Positions 1 to 5,890 are shown, numbered from the stretch's first letter. The stretch is 33,759 nt of DNA from Clostridia bacterium (GCA_017399265.1 JAFQDL010000007.1:1-33759), one strand, 5' to 3'. Notes: a model not told the origin generated them from the sequence alone. Made by a program: numbers and translations.

Positions 1-16
1 ACTGTAAATCGGTAGT

Positions 17-67
17 TTTTCCCTTTATTTCTAGGGAAAAGGCGGGATTAGATAATCTTATCTAATC
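17..67. repeat. Two adjacent hairpins before the first tRNA-Ser remnant
   Basis: TTTTCCCT (17-24) pairs with AGGGAAAA (33-40). GATTAGATAA (46-55) then pairs perfectly with TTATCTAATC (58-67) across a 2-nt spacer. Neither arm is followed by a T-run, so these are not obvious terminators. They sit immediately left of the first tRNA-Ser fragment and could be the end of an upstream unit or recombinase-related sites. I cannot choose between these. Confidence 0.5.
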
Positions 68-91
68 GTTGGTGGAGTTTGTTTGGAAAAA

Positions 92-147
92 CTTGAAAAC
101 CGTTGATGTGAGAGCATCCTGGGGTTCGAATCCCTATTCTTCCGCCA
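92..147 (+). repeat. tRNA-Ser 3' fragment, copy 1
   Basis: The segment reads as the 3' two-thirds of a class II tRNA-Ser. It has a CTTGAAA anticodon-loop-like start (TGA anticodon), a long variable arm (GATGT/GCATC with GAGA loop), a T-arm with TTCGAAT loop, the 3' acceptor strand TTCTTCC, G73 and encoded CCA ending at 147. No GGAAGAA 5' acceptor strand or D-arm exists upstream, so it is a remnant and not a functional gene. Confidence 0.75.
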
Positions 148-216
148 AAGTAAGTGGGCAAATGCTCACTTTTTTGTTTTCAAGACCGCCGGCGGTCGTG
201 TGGTTTTTGAGATAAA
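141..216 (+). repeat. 76-bp direct repeat with GACCGCCGGCGGTC palindrome, copy A
   Basis: From the tRNA acceptor end through the terminator and on to GATAAA (216), this segment matches 507-582 almost base for base; only the length of a T-run differs. It contains the perfect 14-bp palindrome GACCGCCGGCGGTC at 184-197. The palindrome is far more GC-rich than the surroundings. The offset between copies is 366 bp. Confidence 0.85.
153..178 (+). terminator. Terminator after tRNA-Ser fragment 1
   Basis: AGTGGGC (153-159) pairs with GCTCACT (164-170), with one G-T pair and an AAAT loop, followed by a T-run. The same terminator recurs after copies 3 and 6, and in diverged form as copy 7. Confidence 0.8.
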
Positions 217-281
217 TGACAACAAAGAATTGGTTTAAAAATTAATAAAGGGGGGAATGAAAATATAAAAGCAGAAAACAT

Positions 282-341
282 ATTCGAAACAAACCGTTGA
301 TGTGAGAGCATCCTGGGGTTCGAATCCCTATTCTTCCGCCA
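282..341 (+). repeat. tRNA-Ser 3' fragment, copy 2
   Basis: ACCGTTGATGTGAGAGCATC through to CCGCCA (341) is identical to copy 1 over the variable arm, T-arm and acceptor. The sequence before it differs (TTCGAAACAA instead of CTTGAAAA), so homology with copy 1 begins inside the anticodon arm. The TTCGAAAC lead-in is shared with copy 4. Confidence 0.75.
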
Positions 342-348
342 AAAAAAT

Positions 349-374
349 GCACAAGGTAATCTTGTGCTTTTTTG
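349..374 (+). terminator. Terminator after tRNA-Ser fragment 2
   Basis: GCACAAG (349-355) and CTTGTGC (361-367) form a perfect 7-bp stem with loop GTAAT, followed by seven T residues. Its sequence is unrelated to the terminator of copies 1, 3 and 6. Confidence 0.8.
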
Positions 375-390
375 TTGAAAGAATAACAAG

Positions 391-485
391 CCTTGCGGCT
401 TTGATTGCGTATACGCAAGGATTCTCACTTGTATTCCGCACTTCTATAAATAAATTTATAGTGCGGAAATTTGACACTTTGTGTC
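391..485. repeat. Cluster of palindromes
   Basis: Three inverted repeats are packed here. CCTTGCG (391-397) pairs with CGCAAGG (414-420), enclosing the perfect palindrome TTGCGTATACGCAA (405-418). A long pair at about 434-468 (TTCCGCAC..CTATAAAT against ATTTATAGTGCGGAA) has a small bulge. GACAC TTT GTGTC lies at 473-485. The last abuts tRNA fragment copy 3. No T-run follows, so they resemble protein-binding or recombination sites more than terminators. Confidence 0.5.
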
Positions 486-490
486 TGCAC

Positions 491-582
491 CGAATCCCAA
501 ATCTTTCCGCCAAAGTAAGTGGGCAAATGCTCACTTTTTTTGTTTTCAAGACCGCCGGCGGTCGTGTGGTTTTTGAGATAAA
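491..582 (+). repeat. tRNA-Ser 3' fragment copy 3 with terminator and palindrome (copy B)
   Basis: CGAATCCC followed by ATCTTTCCGCCA (ending at 512) is the T-arm/acceptor end of the same tRNA, with two small changes. The terminator (518-541) is the same as in copy 1. GACCGCCGGCGGTC lies at 550-563 and the GTGTGGTTTTTGAGATAAA tail ends at 582. The variable arm is missing, so less of the tRNA is retained than in copies 1 and 2. Confidence 0.7.
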
Positions 583-646
583 CGTATAAGTAATACAAAT
601 GATATAAAAATCAAAAGACGAATAGTTAAAAGTGAAGAATAAAAAA

Positions 647-754
647 TTTCGAAACAAACCGTTGATGTGAGAGTGGGTATCCGGGGCCCCATCACTTTCA
701 GTGCCACCCGAAGTATCCATCTATGATGCATAGACGAATCCCTATTCTTCCGCC
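647..754 (+). repeat. tRNA-Ser 3' fragment copy 4, interrupted by a GC-rich insert
   Basis: The left part (647-674, through GTTGATGTGAGAG) matches copy 2. The right part (734-754, CGAATCCCTATTCTTCCGCCA less the first base) matches copies 1 and 2. About 60 bp of much more GC-rich DNA, including GGGGCCCC and a CACT-TTC-AGTG hairpin, replaces the short GCATCCTGGGGTT stretch between them. The copy is therefore split within the variable/T arm. Confidence 0.65.
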
Positions 755-760
755 AATCAG

Positions 761-787
761 AACTGCGTTCGCACACGCAGTTTTTTT
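761..787 (+). terminator. Terminator after tRNA-Ser fragment 4
   Basis: AACTGCG (761-767) pairs with CGCAGTT (776-782) around a TTCGCACA loop, and the stem runs into seven Ts. This is a third, unrelated terminator sequence behind the same tRNA end. Confidence 0.8.
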
Positions 788-897
788 GTTTTTGTCTAAA
801 ATGTGTTTTGTCTATTATTATCCCTGAACAAAAAACAATTAAAAAAATAGATGCAAATCCGAAAATTTTATGTTACAGTATTTTTGAGGTTATAAAT

Positions 898-972
898 ATG
901 AAAAGAGTAAATTTTATTCAATCAATAAAACCCATGAGAAGAAGTGAAAAACTTCTTCTTTTTTTCTTATAG
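898..972 (+). CDS. Possible 24-aa leader-like peptide
   Basis: An ATG at 898 follows TGAGG (885-889) at good spacing and opens a 24-codon frame rich in Lys, Arg, Ser, Leu and Phe. The frame ends at TAG 970-972. Its 3' half overlaps the hairpin terminator at 937-970, which is the geometry of an attenuator leader. No clear promoter precedes it, and a strong -10 for the next gene lies after the hairpin, so it may be a chance frame. No function is proposed. Confidence 0.25.
   Translation: MKRVNFIQSIKPMRRSEKLLLFFL
937..970 (+). terminator. Rho-independent terminator
   Basis: AGAAGAAGT (937-945) and ACTTCTTCT (951-959) form a perfect 9-bp stem with a GAAAA loop, followed by a T-rich tract. It separates the tRNA-remnant cluster from the SGNH hydrolase gene. 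Confidence 0.8.
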
Positions 973-998
973 GTCTTTCATTATTAAATAAAATGTGC

Positions 999-1004
999 TA
1001 TAAT
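999..1004 (+). promoter_or_regulatory. -10 box for the SGNH hydrolase gene
   Basis: A consensus TATAAT lies 29 nt before the start codon. The best -35 candidate is a weak TTTCAT at 976-981, with 17-nt spacing. The promoter lies after the terminator at 937-970, so this gene is an independent unit. Confidence 0.5.
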
Positions 1005-1032
1005 ACTTACAATTTATGGAGGATAGTAAATT

Positions 1033-1659
1033 ATGAATATTCTTTGTTATGGAGACTCTAATACTTGGGGTTATGTTCCAAATATAAATGGTTATTCAAA
1101 AGATGCTATAATGCAAAAATATAATGACAAAGATTGTTGGTGGTATCCATTAATGCAAAACAACAATGTTTTTGTTAATGGACTATGTGGAAGATATATT
1201 GCTCACGAAAATAAATGGCTTAAAAATCGAAATGCTTTTAAAACAATTTCTTCTGACTTACAATCCTACCATGATTTAGACTTGATAATTGTTCAACTAG
1301 GAACAAATGACTGTAAATGTGAGTATCAAGATTCCGCCCAAGATATCACTTATAATTTAGAATTATTATTAGAGACTATTAAAAAACAAACAAAAGCCAA
1401 TATTGTTGTAATTAGTCCCGCAATTATCACTGAAGACAATAAAATAACTCAAAGATACTACATTGGGGCTCAAAAAAAATCTAGTGAATTAGATAGTCTT
1501 TTTGGAAAATTATGCACAGAAAAGGGTTATCAATTTATATCTGGTAAAGATTTAGAAACTGGAGAAGACGGAGAGCATTTAACTAAATTATCACACAAAC
1601 GACTTGGGAGCAGAGTACTATCTAAAATAAACGAATTAACTAATACAAGAGAAATGTAA
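1033..1659 (+). CDS. SGNH/GDSL-family hydrolase
   Basis: The 208-aa protein has the SGNH esterase/lipase signature. Block I is GDSNTWG with nucleophile Ser9, block III is LGTND (90-93), and block V is DGEH with Asp179 and His182 completing the triad. Length and the early GDSN motif fit the small intracellular arylesterase/acetyl-esterase type. There is no signal peptide, so a cytoplasmic carbohydrate- or acyl-esterase is likely; the substrate cannot be read. GGAGGA at 1018-1023 supports the ATG. The gene stands alone between tRNA-Ser remnants 4 and 5 with its own promoter and terminator-bearing flank. This looks like a single-gene cassette. Confidence 0.85.
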   Translation: MNILCYGDSNTWGYVPNINGYSKDAIMQKYNDKDCWWYPLMQNNNVFVNGLCGRYIAHENKWLKNRNAFKTISSDLQSYHDLDLIIVQLGTNDCKCEYQDSAQDITYNLELLLETIKKQTKANIVVISPAIITEDNKITQRYYIGAQKKSSELDSLFGKLCTEKGYQFISGKDLETGEDGEHLTKLSHKRLGSRVLSKINELTNTREM

Positions 1660-1735
1660 AGTATTATTCAATAAAAACTAATATCCTAATTCAGCTGCTA
1701 CCAACATAGATTTTGGTGTTAGGATTGGATACCGG

Positions 1736-1746
1736 TCTTTCCGCCA
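1736..1746 (+). repeat. tRNA-Ser 3'-terminal remnant, copy 5
   Basis: TCTTTCCGCCA is identical to the end of copy 3 (502-512). The upstream GGATTGGATACCGG only loosely resembles a T-arm. On its own 11 nt is weak. Its position directly before a strong terminator, like the other copies, makes it credible. Confidence 0.45.
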
Positions 1747-1751
1747 AGAGT

Positions 1752-1793
1752 AATCGCATTCTAACACTAATGTTGGAGTGCGATTTTTTTATT
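1752..1793 (+). terminator. Terminator after tRNA remnant 5
   Basis: A 15-bp stem is formed by 1752-1766 (AATCGCATTCTAACA) and 1771-1785 (TGTTGGAGTGCGATT), with two G-T pairs and loop CTAA, followed by a T-run. It can terminate the SGNH hydrolase transcript. Confidence 0.85.
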
Positions 1794-1801
1794 TCTGTAT
1801 T

Positions 1802-1903
1802 AAAGGTGTTGCTGGTTTTGTTGTACCTACTCAAAAAATTGAATATACTCAAACTCATTACCTAAGCCAGAAAAGAAATAAATTTGGTGATTTTTATAAA
1901 TAA
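1802..1903 (+). pseudogene. 3' remnant of an unidentified gene
   Basis: The frame reads as 33 residues (KGVAGFVVPTQKIEYTQTHY onward) ending at TAA 1901-1903, with ordinary protein-like composition. It has no start codon or ribosome-binding site and begins right after the terminator of tRNA remnant 5. It looks like the C-terminal stub of a gene truncated at the repeat junction. I do not recognise the family. The rest of the 1660-2046 gap shows only the tRNA remnant, its terminator and the next gene's promoter. Confidence 0.35.
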
Positions 1904-2016
1904 TAACAAGAATATTTGACCAATACTCCACTTTTATAATTTATGTTTTAAGTCATATTAACTTGTGTGCTTTTAATTTTATGCAAAAAATCTGCACAAT
2001 CTTTAAATATGTGTGT

Positions 2017-2022
2017 TATAAT
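2017..2022 (+). promoter_or_regulatory. -10 box for the GrpB-family gene
   Basis: A consensus TATAAT lies 25 nt upstream of the start codon. No good -35 hexamer is visible at standard spacing. Confidence 0.45.
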
Positions 2023-2046
2023 ATAATTAACTGAGGAGATTAAACT

Positions 2047-2607
2047 ATGATAAAAAAATTATCAGAAATGAGTTTAAAAGAACTTTGGAAATTATTTCCT
2101 ATATTTCTGACAAAACATCAATCCTGTTGGGAAAGTTGGTATTTGCAGGAAAAAGTATTATTAGAAAAAACAATCCCTCATATAGAAAGAATAAGCCATA
2201 TTGGTAGCACGGCAATTTCAACAATTTGGGCAAAGCCAATTATTGATATTTTGATAGAAATTCCTAAAAATAAAGAATTGTCAAGTTATATTGATTTAAT
2301 TGTTAATGCTGGATATATTTGTATGTCTAAAAGCAAAGATAAAATATCTTTTAATAAAGGATATACTGAAAAAGGATTTGCCGAAAAAGTGTTTCACCTT
2401 CATTTGAAATATAGTGGAAATAATGATGAGTTATACTTTAAAGATTACCTTATTGAACATCCTGATATTGCTAAAAAATATGAGAAATTAAAATTAGAAC
2501 TAGGGGAAAAGTACAAAAACAATAGAGATGCATATACAAATGCAAAAGCGGAATTTGTGAAGAAATATACAGATAAAGCAAAATCAATATATACTGGTAG
2601 ATATTAA
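2047..2607 (+). CDS. GrpB family protein (UPF0157, nucleotidyltransferase-like fold)
   Basis: The 186-aa protein carries the family hallmark HIGSTAISTIWAKPIIDI near residues 51-69, matching the GSTAvpGlxAKPiIDi pattern of GrpB/UPF0157 proteins. These are predicted minimal nucleotidyltransferases of unknown substrate; the Asp of the IDI stretch corresponds to a metal-binding position. The C-terminal segment around FHLHLKY and the RDAYTNAKAEFVKKY helix also fit the family. A few family members are fused to or sit near CoA or acetyltransferase enzymes, but here the gene stands alone. GAGGAG precedes the ATG. It is the second single-gene unit between tRNA-Ser remnants. Confidence 0.85.
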   Translation: MIKKLSEMSLKELWKLFPIFLTKHQSCWESWYLQEKVLLEKTIPHIERISHIGSTAISTIWAKPIIDILIEIPKNKELSSYIDLIVNAGYICMSKSKDKISFNKGYTEKGFAEKVFHLHLKYSGNNDELYFKDYLIEHPDIAKKYEKLKLELGEKYKNNRDAYTNAKAEFVKKYTDKAKSIYTGRY

Positions 2608-2670
2608 TAATACTATATTTAAAAAATTGATAGAAATATTATAATCTTGTTAGAATGCCATTGTCATTCC

Positions 2671-2711
2671 CCCGCCAAAGTAAGTGGGCAAATGCTCACT
2701 TTTTTGTTTTT
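2671..2711 (+). repeat. tRNA-Ser end plus terminator, copy 6
   Basis: From CCGCCA to the T-rich tail, about 39 nt are identical to copy 1 (143-181). The terminator stem is AGTGGGC (2683-2689) with GCTCACT (2694-2700). Only the last bases of the tRNA (CCCGCCA, ending at 2677) remain. The terminator serves as the 3' end of the GrpB-family gene. Confidence 0.8.
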
Positions 2712-2763
2712 TATAATAAGTTTTTTTGTTTTAAAATATTATGAAATTTGTTAACATATAAAT

Positions 2764-3627
2764 ATGAGAAAGTTTAAACAAATTTATATAGAAATAACTA
2801 ATATATGTAATCTTAATTGTTCATTTTGTCCTAAGAATAATCGTCCTAAAAGATTTATGACACTAGAAGAGTTTGATACAATTACAGATGAAATATCTCC
2901 CTTAACTAACACTGTTTGTTTACACCTTATGGGAGAACCCTTGTTGCACCCAAATATAAAAGAGATATTTGAGATCTGTAACAAAAAAAATCTGAATGTG
3001 TATTTAACAACCAATGGAACACTCATTAAGCAAAATTTGGATTTGTTAAAATCTGGTTGTGCAAAAAGAATTTCAGTTAGTCTACACAGTTATGAAGCGA
3101 ACAACAATTCTAATTCTTTAGATGAATATTTAGACAACATACTATTCTCTTGTAAAGAAATTTCTGATAATAGCCAAACATATATAGAACTTAGATTGTG
3201 GAATGAGTCTAGCGACAAAAATGCTAAGAATACATTGAACAAAAATATAATAGAAAAAATAAATAAAATATTTAACACAAATCTAGCTGCAAAAAATTTA
3301 CAATGTCACATAAGTATAACCGATAAAGTTTATATTAGTTTTGCAGATGCTTTCGAATGGCCGATTAACACAGAAAATCAAGAAAGTAATAGCGTAAAAT
3401 TTTGCTACGGATTGCGTTCTCATTTCGGAATTTTGTGTGATGGTACTGTTGTTGCTTGTTGCTTAGATAATGAGGGGAAACTCGCACTTGGCAATATTTT
3501 TAATAGTAAAATAGCTGATATTTTAAACACCCCAAGAGCTCAAAAAATTTACAAAGGATTTGCTGATAGAAATATTTCGGAAGAATTTTGCAAAACTTGT
3601 ACATATGCAAATAAATTTATTGGATAA
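2764..3627 (+). CDS. Radical SAM protein with SPASM-like C-terminal domain
   Basis: The 287-aa protein begins with a radical SAM core: CNLNCSFC at about residues 15-22 gives the CxxxCxxC cluster that binds the SAM-cleaving [4Fe-4S]. MGEP (about 56-59) is the usual follow-on strand. The C-terminus has a SPASM/twitch-type cysteine set: FCYG, DGTVVACC, LGNIFNS and FCKTC. Such enzymes modify peptides or small molecules. No precursor peptide gene is visible nearby, so the substrate is unknown. There is no clear Shine-Dalgarno; the ATG at 2764 is chosen because the family N-terminus begins there and stops lie just upstream. It is the third single-gene unit between tRNA-Ser terminator repeats. Confidence 0.85.
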   Translation: MRKFKQIYIEITNICNLNCSFCPKNNRPKRFMTLEEFDTITDEISPLTNTVCLHLMGEPLLHPNIKEIFEICNKKNLNVYLTTNGTLIKQNLDLLKSGCAKRISVSLHSYEANNNSNSLDEYLDNILFSCKEISDNSQTYIELRLWNESSDKNAKNTLNKNIIEKINKIFNTNLAAKNLQCHISITDKVYISFADAFEWPINTENQESNSVKFCYGLRSHFGILCDGTVVACCLDNEGKLALGNIFNSKIADILNTPRAQKIYKGFADRNISEEFCKTCTYANKFIG

Positions 3628-3646
3628 ATTGTATAATGATAAATAC

Positions 3647-3682
3647 CACTCAATTATTTGCAAAATAAATATTAATTGAGTG
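3647..3682. terminator. Inverted repeat after the radical SAM gene
   Basis: CACTCAATTA (3647-3656) and TAATTGAGTG (3673-3682) form a perfect 10-bp stem with a 16-nt loop just downstream of the stop codon. A T-run is missing, so termination is uncertain. The 3628-3950 gap otherwise holds only the repeat copy at 3793-3822 and the leader of the next gene. Confidence 0.4.
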
Positions 3683-3792
3683 ATTAAGATATATACGAGT
3701 CTTTTAGTGAAGAAATCGGAATTATATCCATCCTAACAAATATTTGTTTGATATATAAATAACAATGCATTTTACATGACTATTAATTAACA

Positions 3793-3822
3793 AAAGTAAG
3801 CGGGTATATGCTCGCTTTTTTT
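3793..3822 (+). terminator. Diverged terminator repeat, copy 7
   Basis: AAGTAAGCGGGTATATGCTC onward matches the terminator of copies 1, 3 and 6. A T-to-C change in the left arm (AGCGGGT, 3799-3805) is matched by A-to-G in the right arm (GCTCGCT, 3810-3816), preserving the pair. A T-run follows. The tRNA end itself is gone. The compensated change indicates that the hairpin has been kept as a functional terminator. Confidence 0.75.
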
Positions 3823-3950
3823 GAGGCTGTAAAATTAATTAAAAGAGGTGTTATTTAGATAAACTTTTATAATTTATTGTTTTGTAAATTTATATAAATC
3901 TGTTAAACTGAGAGTGTCAATTTTAAATACAATATTAAAGAGGATGTGTT

Positions 3951-5102
3951 ATGGATATAAGCAAAAATATTAAGTATATAGGTGTTAATGATTATGAAAT
4001 AGATCTGTTTGAAGGGCAATATATTGTTCCAAATGGAATGGCATATAATTCATATTTGATTATTGATGAGAATGTTGCTGTGTTTGATACAGTTGATGAG
4101 AGATTTGCTGACGAGTGGATTTCTAACATATACTCCGAATTGGAAGAGAAAGAACCAGATTACCTTATTATTCAACATATGGAACCAGACCATTCTGGAA
4201 GTATTATGAGATTTGCCAAAGAGTTTCCAAATACAAAAATTGTAGCATCAAGTAGGGCTTTTGGAATGATGAAGAATTTCTTTGGGACGGGTTTTGAGGA
4301 TCGACAAGTAGTGGTGTCAGAAGGTTCTACATTAAGTTTAGGTGAGCATGAATTAACGTTTATCGAAGCTCCTATGGTCCACTGGCCAGAAGTTATCATG
4401 ACATATGAAAAAACAGAAAAAGTGTTGTTCTCAGCTGATGCATTTGGGAAGTTTGGAGCATTAGATGCTGACGAAGATTGGGCATGTGAGGCTAGAAGAT
4501 ATTATATTGGAATAGTTGGTAAATACGGCATGCCTGTACAAAATCTATTAAAAAAGGCTGCAGCTTTAGATATTAAGACAATATGCCCACTTCATGGTCC
4601 AATACTAAAGGATAATTTAGGATATTATATTGATTTATACAAAACTTGGTCTAGTTATGGAATAGAGAGCGAAGGTATAGTTGTTGCATATACTTCAGTA
4701 TATGGAAACACAAAAAAAGCAGTAGAACTTTTGGCGAAAATGTTAGAAGAGAAAGGTCAAAAAGTTACAATAAATGACCTTGCTAGATGTGATATGGCAG
4801 AAGCTGTAGAAGATGCTTTTAGGTATGGCAAAATAGTATTTGCCACTACAACATACAATGGAGATGTTTTTCCGTTCATGAGGGAGTTTATCAATCATTT
4901 AACTGAGAGAAACTTTCAAAATAGGTTAGTTGCTTTTATAGAGAATGGTAGTTGGGCACCAATGGCGACTAGTATCATGAAAAAGATGTTAGAGAATTGT
5001 AAAAATTTAGAATATGCAAACACATCAGTTAAAATAATGTCGGCATTAAATGCTGATAACATGGAACAATTAAAAATTTTAGCAGAAGAATTGTGTAAAT
5101 AA
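3951..5102 (+). CDS. Flavodiiron protein (A-type flavoprotein, O2/NO reductase)
   Basis: This 383-aa protein reduces O2 to water and/or NO to N2O in anaerobes, taking electrons from rubredoxin or a similar donor. The N-terminal metallo-beta-lactamase-like domain keeps the diiron ligands: HMEPDH gives His76, Glu78, Asp80 and His81. His144 is in MVHWP, Asp163 in SADAF and His215 in PLHGP. The C-terminal flavodoxin domain (from about residue 237) has the FMN-phosphate loop TSVYGNT. There is no fused rubredoxin or flavin reductase, so it is the two-domain class A form; length is typical. AGAGG precedes the ATG. It begins a + strand run that looks like chromosomal backbone after the repeat array. 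Confidence 0.93.
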   Translation: MDISKNIKYIGVNDYEIDLFEGQYIVPNGMAYNSYLIIDENVAVFDTVDERFADEWISNIYSELEEKEPDYLIIQHMEPDHSGSIMRFAKEFPNTKIVASSRAFGMMKNFFGTGFEDRQVVVSEGSTLSLGEHELTFIEAPMVHWPEVIMTYEKTEKVLFSADAFGKFGALDADEDWACEARRYYIGIVGKYGMPVQNLLKKAAALDIKTICPLHGPILKDNLGYYIDLYKTWSSYGIESEGIVVAYTSVYGNTKKAVELLAKMLEEKGQKVTINDLARCDMAEAVEDAFRYGKIVFATTTYNGDVFPFMREFINHLTERNFQNRLVAFIENGSWAPMATSIMKKMLENCKNLEYANTSVKIMSALNADNMEQLKILAEELCK

Positions 5103-5126
5103 TATTTTTGGTTGGAGGAGTTTAAT

Positions 5127-5642
5127 ATGAACAAGATTATAGTCATTGGTTGTCCAGGTAGTGGCAAATCTACAATGGTATTTAAAATGAAAGAAAAGTT
5201 AAATTGTCCAGTTTTGCATTTAGATAAAATTTATCATATCGATAACACAAATCATATTTCTAGAGAAGAATTAGTGCAAAGAGTTAACGAGTTTGCGGCT
5301 AGTGGTGATAGATGGATTATAGATGGTAATTATATTTCCACAGTAGAGCAAAGAATACAACTGGCAGACACCGTGATATTACTAGATATTGATACGGAAA
5401 TCTGTGTAAATAATGCAAGAAAAAGATCTCAACAAGAAAAGAGAGAAGACATGGCTGCTGGATTTGATAACACAATACTTAATGAAGAATTTGTGCAGTT
5501 TATATTAAATTTCAAAGAAAATAGTTTGCCAAAGATAATGGAGTTGTTTGATAAATATAAAGATACAAAAAATATAATAATTCTAAAAAGTTATGAAGAA
5601 ATTAATACATTCTTAGAAAATTTGGGAGAATACCATGAATAA
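5127..5642 (+). CDS. FlaR-like P-loop kinase (AAA_17/adenylate kinase-like)
   Basis: The 171-aa protein opens with a Walker A loop, GCPGSGKST, followed by LHLDKIYH and RWIIDGNY. This is the arrangement seen in the small NTPases annotated as topology modulation protein FlaR. They resemble adenylate/shikimate kinases and their true substrate is not established. The ATG at 5127 is chosen because GGAGGAG (5114-5120) sits right before it; an in-frame TTG at 5112 overlaps that ribosome-binding site. It lies 24 nt after the flavodiiron gene, so co-transcription is likely. Its end overlaps the next gene by 8 nt. Confidence 0.8.
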   Translation: MNKIIVIGCPGSGKSTMVFKMKEKLNCPVLHLDKIYHIDNTNHISREELVQRVNEFAASGDRWIIDGNYISTVEQRIQLADTVILLDIDTEICVNNARKRSQQEKREDMAAGFDNTILNEEFVQFILNFKENSLPKIMELFDKYKDTKNIIILKSYEEINTFLENLGEYHE

Positions 5643-5862
5643 TAGTTGGAGTTTATTAAGCAAAATAGTTGCTGTTTTAATGACTTTGGTATATGCAGTG
5701 TACGTGTCTAATGCTGTACTAAATTATATTCCATTGGGTAGTGTAATTTTAGATTATATATCTAATGTAGTGTATTTTGGTCCTATAGTAATCTGTGCGT
5801 TATTTACACTAAGTTTTCAAAACAGAAATATTAATAAAAGTTGGAAAGTGACGAAATTATAA
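5635..5862 (+). CDS. Small two-helix membrane protein
   Basis: The 75-aa protein has two hydrophobic helices: roughly residues 10-32, and 37-60 ending in the VVYFGPIVICALFTL stretch. A short basic tail (NKSWKVTK) follows. The start codon lies inside the 3' end of the FlaR-like gene (8-nt overlap), so the two are translationally coupled. I recognise no family. The coupling suggests a shared process at the membrane but gives no function. Confidence 0.6.
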   Translation: MNNSWSLLSKIVAVLMTLVYAVYVSNAVLNYIPLGSVILDYISNVVYFGPIVICALFTLSFQNRNINKSWKVTKL

Positions 5863-5890
5863 GATTTTTTGTGTTGTTTAAAGAAAATGA

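Larger units (their letters stand above)
92..3822 (+). other. Cassette-like array bounded by tRNA-Ser 3'-end/terminator repeats
   Basis: Seven positions in this stretch carry the 3' portion of a serine tRNA gene and/or the terminator that follows it: 92-216, 282-374, 491-582, 647-787, 1736-1793, 2671-2711 and 3793-3822. From 1033 on, exactly one full-length gene lies between successive copies: an SGNH hydrolase, a GrpB-family protein, then a radical SAM protein. This is what repeated site-specific integration at a tRNA-Ser 3' end would leave, because tRNA 3' ends are classic attB sites for tyrosine recombinases. The copies and their spacing are seen directly; the integration history is inferred. 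No integrase is present in the window, so the recombining enzyme, if any, is elsewhere. Confidence 0.5.

Noticed and set aside
1-147. A complete functional tRNA-Ser gene ending at 147
   Set aside because: The variable arm, T-arm and 3' acceptor are good, but there is no GGAAGAA 5' acceptor strand, D-arm or 5' anticodon-stem strand in the 90 bases upstream. Only a 3' fragment is supported.
302-589. A 95-codon plus-strand reading frame across repeat copies
   Set aside because: It starts inside the tRNA-Ser variable arm and translates two terminators and the palindrome cluster. It is not protein-like.
328-720. A 130-codon minus-strand reading frame
   Set aside because: It runs through tRNA remnants, palindromes and terminators, has no ribosome-binding site, and its start lies in the GC-rich insert of copy 4. 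It is a chance frame.
1-800. CRISPR array
   Set aside because: The repeats are few, of unequal length and spacing, and are recognisable as tRNA and terminator sequence. There are no cas genes.
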